Assembly: GCA_937957685.1 (NCBI GenBank)
Contig: CALGAO010000103.1
Span: 1 to 31,257, forward strand
Reading direction: 5' to 3'
Origin: an uncultured Paenibacillaceae bacterium
GTDB lineage: Bacteria; Bacillota; Bacilli; Paenibacillales; DA-C8
DNA: 31,257 nucleotides
Shown here in pieces: positions 15,275 through 22,298 of this stretch. The stretch's first letter is position 1. The number at the start of each line of letters is the position of its first letter. The notes below the pieces were generated by a model. That model worked only from the letters and a program-made list of their open reading frames with translations. It searched no databases and was not told the origin of the DNA. A program made the translations under genes and the position numbers.

Positions 15275-16435
15275 CTATCTTGCCGCATGTTGCCGCAGCT
15301 GCTCCAGCAGCTCGCGCATATCGTCGGGCAGCGGAGCGTTGACGGCGATCCGTTTGCCGGTCCAGGCGTGGTTGAACAACAGCTGCTCACCGTGCAGCGC
15401 TTGTCGGCTGATCCAGGTTCGCATGCCGCCATACATGCCGTCCCCGGCCAGCGGGTGTCCGATCGCGGACATATGAACGCGAATCTGATGCGTGCGCCCG
15501 GTTTCGAGCCTGAGCCGCACGAGTGTGTGATCCCGGAAGGTCTCCACGACCTCATAATGGGTGACGGCGCGTTCGCCGGTCGGACTGACGCGGCGCCGCG
15601 TCGAATGGTGGCGATCCTTGCCGATCGGCTGATCGATCGTTCCCTTACGCTTGTCCAGGATGCCTTCCACCACGGCAAGATAGATGCGCTCGATCTTCTT
15701 CTCGCGCATGTCCCGGTCGTAGATGTAGTGCGCAAGCTCGTTCTTGGCGTAGATGACGGGACCGGTGGTCTCCTTGTCCAGCCGGTGGATATGCCTGACG
15801 CGGCAAGCCTGGCCGGTGCTTTCGTAGTAGGCGGCGACATGATTGGCGAGAGTGCCGGTCTGCCCCCTGGAACTGGGATAGATCTCAAGCCCGGCAGGCT
15901 TGTTCACGACCAGCGTGAACTCGTCTTCATACAAAATATTCAGATCGCTCCACTGTGCCACGAATTCGGGCGACTCTTCGGGGAACAGACGAAGGCTGAG
16001 CTTGTCCCGTTGCTTCATGACCCCTCGTTCAGCCAGGAGCTTGTCCGCGATCTTGGGCGGAACCGGCAGCCTGCGCAGAATCTGTCCGACGGGCGCGTCC
16101 TTGACAGCATCCGGCAGCTTGATGACGTACCATTCGGCCGTTCTCCTCCCGTTCACCTGAAGCGGAGGGAGGGGCTGGGCCTGCTTCGGGAGCGGCGTGG
16201 ACTGCACGGGGAGCTCCCGGGTAGCCGGCTTGATCGCCATCCGGCGATGGTCGGCGGGGCCCAGGCGCCGTTCGGCGGCCGCCTGTTTCCCCGGCGCCTG
16301 TCTGTTCCTGGAGCCATGGGCGGCCCTTTCCTTCCCGTCCCTGGCTTTCGTTCGTCCATCTCCCGCCCTGGCGCCGTGTTGCCTGTCCTGACGGTGATGC
16401 CGGGATGTACCGGGCTTGGCATGCGATTTGCTCAT
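15275..16435 (-). CDS. RluA-family pseudouridine synthase with long basic N-terminal extension
   Basis: Converts uridine to pseudouridine in rRNA or tRNA; the target is not predictable. The catalytic motif is HRLDKETTG at residues 217-225 (Asp220), followed by the IYLAVVEG and GRTHQIRVHMSAIGHPLAGDGMYG motifs, which match the RluA/RluD group. The family consensus is HRLDxxTSG; here the Ser is a Thr. The first 95 residues are unusual: low complexity, rich in Arg, Lys, His, Gly and Ala, with no fold seen; they may bind RNA. An S4-like segment follows (residues 110-150). The ATG has GAGGTG four to five bases upstream, overlapping the end of ypdA, so the two form an operon. Confidence 0.88.
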   Translation of the reverse strand: MSKSHAKPGTSRHHRQDRQHGARAGDGRTKARDGKERAAHGSRNRQAPGKQAAAERRLGPADHRRMAIKPATRELPVQSTPLPKQAQPLPPLQVNGRRTAEWYVIKLPDAVKDAPVGQILRRLPVPPKIADKLLAERGVMKQRDKLSLRLFPEESPEFVAQWSDLNILYEDEFTLVVNKPAGLEIYPSSRGQTGTLANHVAAYYESTGQACRVRHIHRLDKETTGPVIYAKNELAHYIYDRDMREKKIERIYLAVVEGILDKRKGTIDQPIGKDRHHSTRRRVSPTGERAVTHYEVVETFRDHTLVRLRLETGRTHQIRVHMSAIGHPLAGDGMYGGMRTWISRQALHGEQLLFNHAWTGKRIAVNAPLPDDMRELLEQLRQHAAR

Positions 16436-16443
16436 GGGTCACC

Positions 16444-17427
16444 TCAGTTCGGCATCGTGGAGCGGATGTGCTCGGCGATCAGATGACCATGGAAGCGTCC
16501 GCTCTCGATGAAGATCTCATTAGCGTTCCTGCCCGACGCGACGACTCCGGCCACATACAGTCCCTTGACATTGGTCTCCATCGTCTCCGGATCGTACACC
16601 GGCCGATCGGATTCGTCATCCATCTCCACGCCGGTGTGTTCCAGGAACTTGCGGTCCGGGCGGAAGCCGGTCAGCGCCAGCACAAAGTCGTTCGGCAACA
16701 CCACTTCGCCGTCCGGCGTTGTCACGACGATGGAATCCGGGTTGATGCGCGTCACCTGCGAGCGAAACATCATCCGGATCCGGCCCTGTTCGACCATGCT
16801 CCTGAACGTGGGGAGGACCCATGGCTTGATGTTGCCGGAGTAGGTTTCTCCGCGATAGATGACGGTCACCTCGGCGCCCGTGCGCATCAGCTCCAGCGCC
16901 GCGTCGATCGCCGAGTTGTTGCCGCCGATGATCGCCGTTCTCGTGCCGGTATACGGATGGGCTTCGCGGAAGAAGTGGCTGACCTTGGGCAGGTCCTCGC
17001 CAGGTATGCCCAGCATGTTGGGATTGTCAAAATATCCGGTCGCCACGACAACCCGCTCCGCGCGATACACCCGCGGTTCGCCGTTCATCGGCTTGGTCCT
17101 GACGATGAACTGTCCGGCATCGGGCGTGACAGAGGTCACCTCCTCATATTGATGGATGCGCAGCTCATGATGCTGCGCGACCTTGCGGTAATAGGTGAGC
17201 GCCTCGATGCGCGTCGGCTTGTCATTGGGCGTCGTAAACGGCACGCCGCCGATCTCCAGCTTCTCCGCCGTGCTGAAAAACTGCATATAAGTCGGGTATT
17301 GATATATGGAGTGTACGATGCTTGCTTTCTCGATGACAAGCGGCGACAGTCCGAGCTTCTTCAGCTCGATGGCTGCGGCTATGCCGCAGGGACCTGCGCC
17401 GATGATGATGATCTGTTCCTGTTGCAT
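16444..17427 (-). CDS. ypdA: YpdA-family bacillithiol disulfide reductase
   Basis: FAD/NADPH-dependent oxidoreductase of 327 residues that recycles oxidised bacillithiol in Bacillota. The FAD motif is IIIIGAGPCGIAAAIEL and includes Cys14, the conserved Cys of YpdA homologues. The NADPH site is AIIGGNNSAIDAALELM, and FSTAEKLEIGGVPF is a family mark. The C-terminal ATG-type FAD motif is GLYVAGVVASG. This implies a host that uses bacillithiol, which agrees with Bacillales. Upstream there is GGAGGT and an extended -10. It is the first gene of a two-gene operon with the rluA-like gene. Confidence 0.9.
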   Translation of the reverse strand: MQQEQIIIIGAGPCGIAAAIELKKLGLSPLVIEKASIVHSIYQYPTYMQFFSTAEKLEIGGVPFTTPNDKPTRIEALTYYRKVAQHHELRIHQYEEVTSVTPDAGQFIVRTKPMNGEPRVYRAERVVVATGYFDNPNMLGIPGEDLPKVSHFFREAHPYTGTRTAIIGGNNSAIDAALELMRTGAEVTVIYRGETYSGNIKPWVLPTFRSMVEQGRIRMMFRSQVTRINPDSIVVTTPDGEVVLPNDFVLALTGFRPDRKFLEHTGVEMDDESDRPVYDPETMETNVKGLYVAGVVASGRNANEIFIESGRFHGHLIAEHIRSTMPN

Positions 17428-17463
17428 CCGATAACCTCCGGTGGAATGATGAATACAATCCTC

Positions 17464-17472
17464 ATTTTAGCA
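17464..17472 (-). promoter_or_regulatory. Extended -10 for ypdA
   Basis: On the minus strand TGC is followed by TAAAAT (17464-17469), 37 bases before the ypdA ATG. The -35 region is weak. Confidence 0.4.
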
Positions 17473-17563
17473 TAACCAATCAGGCGCCACCATCCATTCG
17501 CGTCATTCGCGGCATGAAGTGGATGCATGACCATAACGACAGGACAGAAAATTCACTTCCGTA

Positions 17564-17603
17564 TTGATTTTTTAATGTACATTTAATAAAGTTCTGTTAT
17601 AGT
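17564..17603 (+). promoter_or_regulatory. Two overlapping candidate promoters for the foldase gene
   Basis: TTGATT (17564-17569), 17 bases, TAAAGT (17587-17592) is one candidate. A second -10, TATAGT (17598-17603), has an extended TGT before it. A perfect 10-base palindrome AATGTACATT (17574-17583) lies in the spacer of the first and at the -35 position of the second, and could be an operator. Confidence 0.5.
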
Positions 17604-17655
17604 TGATGAAGTCGGACAAGACCAAAATGAAAGAAAAGAAAGGAAAACGGATTAA

Positions 17656-18582
17656 ATGAATGAACTCACCGCAAATTCAAACAAATCCTCATATATATGG
17701 ATGGGGGTTTCCGGAATCCTGCTGATCCTTCTGATCATCTCGCTGATCGTCAACCCCTTCGGCAAGGGATCAGGCGGGATGTCGGATGTTGTGGCGACGG
17801 TCAATGGCACGAAGATTACGAAGAACCAGCTCTACGAGGAAATGTACCGTCAAGGAGGCAGCTCCCTGCTCGATAGCCTGATCACGGAGGAGCTGATCAA
17901 CCAGGAAGCGAAGAAGAGCAACATCACCATCACGGATGCGGACATCGACGCGGAGCTGGAGAGACAGGCAGCAGCCAGCGACATGACCGTTGACGATATG
18001 ATCCAGATGTTCGTCTATTATTATGGATATACGGAGGAGGACGTGCGCAAGATCGGCTCGCAGCAGGCAGCCATCCGCAAGATCCTCTCGCCGCAGATCA
18101 ACATCACCGATGAGGACATCCAGACGTACTACGACGAGAATGTAGACCAGTTCACAACGCCGGAGCAGGTTCGCGTATCCCATATCCTGGTCGAAACGGA
18201 GGAAGAGGCGCTGGAGATCGTGTCTGAACTGAACAAGGGCGCGGACTTCGCCAAGCTCGCCGAGGAGCGCTCCACCGATACGGGAACGGCTGCCAAAGGC
18301 GGGGATACGGATTACTTCGCCCGCGGCCGCATGGTCCAGGAATTCGAGGATGCTGCTTTCTCGATGGAGGTTGGACAGGTGACCAAGCAGCCGGTGAAGA
18401 CCGAGTACGGCTATCACATCATCAAAAAAACCGACCACAAGGCCGAATCGGTGGCTACCCTGGAGGAATCGCGCGACAAGATCATCGCTGCCCTCGAGGA
18501 CCAGAAGCTGTATGAACTCATGCAGACATGGATGACCGAAGTAAGAGAAAAGGCGAAGATCGAATACGCGGACAAGCAATAA
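17656..18582 (+). CDS. PrsA/SurA-like parvulin peptidyl-prolyl isomerase, membrane anchored
   Basis: Extracytoplasmic foldase of 308 residues. A cytoplasmic leader and one membrane helix (residues about 13-33) anchor it; there is no lipobox Cys, in contrast to Bacillus PrsA, which is a lipoprotein. A SurA-N-type helical domain follows (about 45-160), then a parvulin domain (about 168-260) with SHILVETEEEALEIV, FAKLAEERSTD, GGDTDYFARGRMVQEFEDAAF and TEYGYHIIKK, all typical. The C-terminal helix packs back on the N domain in related structures. It assists folding of secreted proteins. It is monocistronic: a terminator follows at 18623. Confidence 0.85.
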   Translation: MNELTANSNKSSYIWMGVSGILLILLIISLIVNPFGKGSGGMSDVVATVNGTKITKNQLYEEMYRQGGSSLLDSLITEELINQEAKKSNITITDADIDAELERQAAASDMTVDDMIQMFVYYYGYTEEDVRKIGSQQAAIRKILSPQINITDEDIQTYYDENVDQFTTPEQVRVSHILVETEEEALEIVSELNKGADFAKLAEERSTDTGTAAKGGDTDYFARGRMVQEFEDAAFSMEVGQVTKQPVKTEYGYHIIKKTDHKAESVATLEESRDKIIAALEDQKLYELMQTWMTEVREKAKIEYADKQ

Positions 18583-18622
18583 GCGATCATCGATCGGTTC
18601 CATCAGTGACAATCCTATAAGG

Positions 18623-18653
18623 GCTGTTCGAGGAGAACTCGGGCAGCTTTTTT
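18623..18653 (+). terminator. Rho-independent terminator of the foldase gene
   Basis: GCTGTTCGAG (18623-18632), five-base loop, CTCGGGCAGC (18638-18647), ten pairs including two G-U, followed directly by six T (18648-18653). Confidence 0.85.
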
Positions 18654-18662
18654 CTCATTGCA

Positions 18663-18690
18663 GCGCCGGGTCCTCGACAGGACCCGGCGC
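18663..18690. other. Perfect 12-bp GC-rich hairpin
   Basis: GCGCCGGGTCCT (18663-18674) and AGGACCCGGCGC (18679-18690) around a four-base CGAC loop. No T run follows on either strand, so it is not a typical terminator. It is 43 bases before the DMT transporter ATG and 9 bases after the T run of the previous terminator. Confidence 0.6.
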
Positions 18691-18733
18691 CGCAAGCCGT
18701 GTGATATCAACTTGACAGGAGTGGTAGCTCAGG

Positions 18734-19660
18734 ATGTGGCTCGTTTATGCATTGCTTGCAGCACTATGCTTCGGACTCAGGGGGATTCTGTACCATTGGA
18801 CGTCGCAGCGGCCGATCGACCGCAATTTCATGCTGTTCGCGGTATTTCTGTCCGGCGCTGTCGTCAGTTTGATCGGCGCATACGCAGCAGGGCATGAATG
18901 GTCCTGGTCGGTGCTGATCGGTCTCCTGATGGGCGTGTTCTCTTTCTCCGCCAATGCCAGCATGTACCGAGGATTCGCCGTGGGCAAAGCCTCGATCGTC
19001 GCCATCTTCACCGGATTGCCGTCGATCGTGGTGGCATTGCTGGCTTATCTGCTGTGGGGAGAGACGCTGACCGTCTGGCAGCTGATCGCCATGGTGATCA
19101 TCGTCGCCGGAGTGCTGTGCATCCAATACTCGGGAGACATGTCGATCAGCAATCTGCAAGGGCTCAAATGGGGCCTGCTGGCGATGCTGTTCTTCGGCCT
19201 GAATGATACGATGGGCAAGCAGGCGATGCTGCTTGAGGCCGATGTGCTGCCGACCCTGTTCTTCATGTTCGTGACCGGATCGCTGCTCTTCCTCGGCAAT
19301 TGGCTGCTGGTGAACCGCCGATTGAAAGCGCCCACACGCGCGCCAGCTCTGGCGGCAGCCGCAAGCGACGGCGTGCAGCCGTTCGCGGATCGCAAGGCGC
19401 AAGCCGCAGCGTCCTGGCCCTTGAAGAAGGTGTTTGTCTGGGGGCTGGTCGTCGGTCTGACGAACGTCTCCGGGATGATCTTCATCCTGCCGGCATTCCG
19501 GCTGGGCGTAACCGGGCTCGTCTCGGCCGTCGTGGCGCTGAACGTGCTGATGATCCTGTTCTATACGCGAATCACGAGCAGAGCCAGGTTCAGCAGACTC
19601 GAGCTCACCGGCATCATCTTCGCCTTCGCCGGCATCCTGCTCCTGCGCCTGTTTCAATGA
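18734..19660 (+). CDS. DMT-superfamily (EamA-type) transporter
   Basis: 308 residues with about ten hydrophobic segments in two EamA halves. The first half ends near GLKWGLLAM; the second begins with FFGLNDTMGKQAMLLEADVLPTLFF and ends with the internal repeat motif LVSAVVALNVLMILFYTRI and TGIIFAFAGILLL. Such proteins export amino acids, nucleobases or other small metabolites; the substrate is not evident. A basic, Ala-rich loop of about 45 residues (starting near KAPTRAPALAAAASDG) between the halves is longer than usual. The ATG is 10 bases after CAGGAGTGG. Confidence 0.85.
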   Translation: MWLVYALLAALCFGLRGILYHWTSQRPIDRNFMLFAVFLSGAVVSLIGAYAAGHEWSWSVLIGLLMGVFSFSANASMYRGFAVGKASIVAIFTGLPSIVVALLAYLLWGETLTVWQLIAMVIIVAGVLCIQYSGDMSISNLQGLKWGLLAMLFFGLNDTMGKQAMLLEADVLPTLFFMFVTGSLLFLGNWLLVNRRLKAPTRAPALAAAASDGVQPFADRKAQAAASWPLKKVFVWGLVVGLTNVSGMIFILPAFRLGVTGLVSAVVALNVLMILFYTRITSRARFSRLELTGIIFAFAGILLLRLFQ

Positions 19661-19685
19661 ATAATCTTCCTTGCGCCCAGGCATA

Positions 19686-19705
19686 ATAGGTTCCGAGCAA
19701 CCTAT
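19686..19705. promoter_or_regulatory. Inverted repeat before dps
   Basis: ATAGGTT (19686-19692), six-base spacer, AACCTAT (19699-19705), a perfect seven-base-pair repeat overlapping a CATAAT -10-like element (19682-19687), 24 bases before the dps start. Could be an operator or leader hairpin. Confidence 0.4.
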
Positions 19706-19728
19706 ATGGCAAAAGGGAGACAAGCATT

Positions 19729-20181
19729 ATGAACCAGGTAATCGCTCATCTGAACCAGCAGCTTGCCAATTGCAATGTGCTGTATGTGAAGGTGCAAAAT
19801 TATCATTGGAATGTCAGCGGAGAACATTTCTTCGAGTTGCATGCGAAGTTTCAGGAGCTGTATGAGCAACTCCCGCCTGTGATCGATGAGATCGCCGAGA
19901 GGATCCTGACGATCGGCGGTGTGCCGGCAGGCACGATGGAGGAGTTCATCGATCTTGCCACGATCAGTGAAGCCAATAAGGGAGAAACAGCCGAGCAGAT
20001 GGTGAAACAGCTGGAGCGTGATTATCACCAGCTGGCGCAGGAACTGAAGCAGGGGATCCAGATCTCGGAATCCAACCATGACCCGTCGACCGCCGATCTG
20101 TATACCGGGCTGGCCTCTTCCTTTGAGAAGACGGTCTGGATGCTGAGATCGTATCTGAAAACATCCCTGCAGCATGCCTGA
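19729..20181 (+). CDS. dps: Dps-family mini-ferritin
   Basis: DNA-protection and iron-storage protein of 150 residues that forms a 12-mer shell and oxidises Fe(II) with peroxide. The ferroxidase residues have the family spacing: His26 in NYHWNVSG, His38, Asp53 and Glu57 in VIDEIAER. This equals the classical Dps pattern (His31, His43, Asp58, Glu62 in Listeria) minus five residues. There is no Lys-rich N-terminal tail, so DNA binding, if any, may differ from E. coli. The upstream region holds an inverted repeat that may be a regulator site. A clear AAAGGGAG ribosome site precedes the ATG. Confidence 0.95.
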   Translation: MNQVIAHLNQQLANCNVLYVKVQNYHWNVSGEHFFELHAKFQELYEQLPPVIDEIAERILTIGGVPAGTMEEFIDLATISEANKGETAEQMVKQLERDYHQLAQELKQGIQISESNHDPSTADLYTGLASSFEKTVWMLRSYLKTSLQHA

Positions 20182-20236
20182 TCGGGTCTGATGGAAGCCC
20201 TGTCACGACGGCATTGAAACGACGAGGAGGGTATGC

Positions 20237-20587
20237 ATGACGGTAGATTTGCCAGCCATAACGGGTGAGCGTATGCTGGGCACCTGGCGGGAGACCCTGC
20301 CCGGACTGCTGCAGCCGGGAGATGGCTGTGAGGTTCATCTGGACGAAGCGGATGCGAATCGGAAGTCGCTCGTCATCCATATCGACGTTGCCGGTCACGA
20401 GATGTACAGTCTCGATTTCCGCGCCGAATACGTGGATGATCGGGAGATAAAGGTGGAGCTGCACGACGTCCAGCGGGGCAGCCAGCACATCGATGAGCGT
20501 CAGGAAGAGGTGCAGGAACTGATCAAGGACTATGTGAGGCGCATCCGCCAATGCGCGCAGCAGCTGCACTCGCTGACCCATAACTGA
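20237..20587 (+). CDS. Small hypothetical protein
   Basis: Protein of 116 residues, no signal peptide or membrane helix. It begins MTVDLPAITGERMLGTWRETLP, continues with an alternating polar and hydrophobic region predicted as beta strands (CEVHLDEAD, SLVIHIDVAGHEMYSLDF, VDDREIKVELHDV), and ends in a helix of about 40 residues with many charges. I do not recognise it. A GAGGAGGG site six bases before the ATG argues that it is translated. It follows dps by 55 bases in the same direction and is closed by the terminator at 20589. Confidence 0.6.
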   Translation: MTVDLPAITGERMLGTWRETLPGLLQPGDGCEVHLDEADANRKSLVIHIDVAGHEMYSLDFRAEYVDDREIKVELHDVQRGSQHIDERQEEVQELIKDYVRRIRQCAQQLHSLTHN

Positions 20588-20588
20588 T

Positions 20589-20627
20589 AACAGGCGGTTC
20601 GGGGCAGAGCCCTGAACCGCCTGTTTC
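20589..20627. terminator. Bidirectional terminator
   Basis: AACAGGCGGTTC (20589-20600) pairs with GAACCGCCTGTT (20614-20625) over twelve bases, with further GGG/CCC pairing inside the loop. T (on +) and A (before, giving T on -) flank it. It closes the + strand gene ending at 20587 and the minus-strand permease ending at 20648. Confidence 0.8.
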
Positions 20628-20647
20628 CAGTGTGCGCATGTGCATAA

Positions 20648-21955
20648 TTATGAGTGAGCCTGCTCCTGCTCATCCTGGTCGTTGTTCCATCTGAGCACTT
20701 CGAACAGCTTGAACAGCAGGCTGAGCAAGATGGCGACGATCGTGGCCAGGACCATGCCCTTCAGTTCCGTCGAGCCGATGGTCAGCTTCGTGCCGCTCAG
20801 GCCGATGACGAGGACGATCGAGGTGAGGATCAGGTTCTTCGGCTTGCTGTAGTCCACCTTCGACTCCACGAGCATGCGGATGCCCGCCACGGCGATGACG
20901 CCGAACAGCATGACGGAGACGCCGCCCAGCACCGCATTCGGCACGGCGGAGATGATCGCCGACAGCTTGCCGAAGAAGGACAGGATGATCGCGAACACGG
21001 CGGCGATGGCGAGGACCCAGGTCGAATAGACGCGCGTCAGCGTCATGACGCCGATGTTCTCGCCGTAGGTTGTGTTCGGCGTCGATCCGACGAAGCCCGA
21101 CAGGATCGTCGACAGGCCGTTGCCCAGCAGCGAACGATGCAGGCCAGGCTCCTTGGAGAGCGGCTTCTTCACGATGCCCTCGGTCACGAACAGATGGCCG
21201 ATATGCTCGGCGATGACGACCAGCGCCGCCAGCGTGAACCCAAGGATGACGTCAAAGTCAAACTGCGGGAAGGTGAAGGTCGGCAGGGAGACGAAGCTGG
21301 CCGACTCCACATTGGAGAAATCGACCAGTCCCATCGCCCAGGCGAGGATATAGCCGGATACGAAACCGATCAGGATCGGGATGATCTTCATAAACCCTCT
21401 GAACAGCACATTGCCCAGGATGATGACCGCGAGGGTGAAGATGGATACGGTCACCTGTTTCGGATCTGGCGACCAGCTGACCGCAGGGTCCAGGTCGGAC
21501 GGTCGGATCCAGCCCGCCATGTTGGCGGCCGTAGGCACCAGCTCGAGGCCGATGATGGCGACGATCGCTCCCATCGCCGCGGGCGGGAAGACGACGTCGA
21601 TCCATCCGGTGCCGACTGCCTTGATGAGCAGCGCGAACAGGACGAAGATCACGCCGACCACGATGAAGGCGCCAAGCACCTTCGGATAGTTGGCCGTGGG
21701 GTTATCTCCGAGGACGGACAGCACTGGCGAGATGAAAGCGAAGCTGGAGCCGAGATAGGCAGGAATCTGCCATTTGCACAACCACAGGTACAGCAGGGTG
21801 CCGATGCCGTTCATCAGCAGGATCGTCGCCGGATCCACCTTGAAGATGATCGGCACAAGGACGGTGGAGCCGAACATCGCGAACAGGTGCTGCAGACTCA
21901 GCGGCAAAGTCTGCACAAAGGGCGGACGTTCATGGACTTGAATTTCACGACTCAA
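20648..21955 (-). CDS. Uracil/xanthine permease, NCS2 family
   Basis: Nucleobase:proton symporter of 435 residues, close to UraA of E. coli (429). The N-terminus (SLQHLFAMFGSTVLVPIIF) and GSSFAFISPVLSVLG match UraA-like proteins. The conserved NCS2 carrier motif with the substrate-binding Glu is VVIAEHIGHLFVTEGIV, and TPNTTYGENIGVMTLTRVYS is the uracil-type signature. Fourteen helices are expected. Uracil is the best guess for substrate. The start is TTG at 21953-21955, with AGGAGG seven bases upstream; no in-frame ATG near it fits. The nearby promoter and AT-rich repeats are listed separately. It has no PyrR-type attenuator that I can see. Confidence 0.9.
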   Translation of the reverse strand: MSREIQVHERPPFVQTLPLSLQHLFAMFGSTVLVPIIFKVDPATILLMNGIGTLLYLWLCKWQIPAYLGSSFAFISPVLSVLGDNPTANYPKVLGAFIVVGVIFVLFALLIKAVGTGWIDVVFPPAAMGAIVAIIGLELVPTAANMAGWIRPSDLDPAVSWSPDPKQVTVSIFTLAVIILGNVLFRGFMKIIPILIGFVSGYILAWAMGLVDFSNVESASFVSLPTFTFPQFDFDVILGFTLAALVVIAEHIGHLFVTEGIVKKPLSKEPGLHRSLLGNGLSTILSGFVGSTPNTTYGENIGVMTLTRVYSTWVLAIAAVFAIILSFFGKLSAIISAVPNAVLGGVSVMLFGVIAVAGIRMLVESKVDYSKPKNLILTSIVLVIGLSGTKLTIGSTELKGMVLATIVAILLSLLFKLFEVLRWNNDQDEQEQAHS

Positions 21956-22298
21956 GGGACTTCCTCCTCATATGTAAAATTCAATTTCAAATCGTATAAA
22001 TCATAGCAGATGGCAAAGTTTTCGACTAGAATTTTTTCGAAAATTCGACATGTTGCCCGCGAAAAAATCAATATGATGTCAATCAATCTGACATGAAATG
22101 GGGCATGGTGCCTCGGTTGAATAAATCTTCCGATGCAAGGTGCTGATTCTACTAATATAGCCAGACATGCAGGCTCGTTATTCCTCATCGACTGGCCGGG
22201 GATGGAAGTCCGCTCCGCCATATGGACGAACGAGGGACAAACAAGGTATCATCAGGATAGGCAAATGACGCAGCATGCGCTTGGAGGGACCCGCACAC
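21956..22298. other. AT-rich intergenic region between the uracil permease and the PDZ-Lon gene
   Basis: About 340 bases without a credible gene. On the minus strand TGC followed by TATGAT (22000-22005) is an extended -10 for the permease. GAATTTT (22029-22035) and AAAATTC (22040-22046) form a perfect inverted repeat around TTCG just upstream of it; bases 22031-22045 agree with the CodY consensus at 12 of 15 positions. ATGTCA (22076-22081) and TGACAT (22089-22094) form another repeat. On the + strand TGGACG (22223-22228), 18 bases, TATCAT (22247-22252) is a plausible promoter for the PDZ-Lon gene. The middle part (22110-22220) shows nothing clear. Confidence 0.5.

Noticed and set aside
14146..17485. 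Exact 12-base repeat AACCAATCAGGC at 14146 and 17474
   Set aside because: Some 12-mer matches are expected by chance in 31 kb; there is no other shared sequence around the two sites.
20654..22006. 450-residue + strand ORF opposite the uracil permease
   Set aside because: Shadow frame; composition is Asp/Arg/Gln-heavy and the permease on the other strand is unambiguous.
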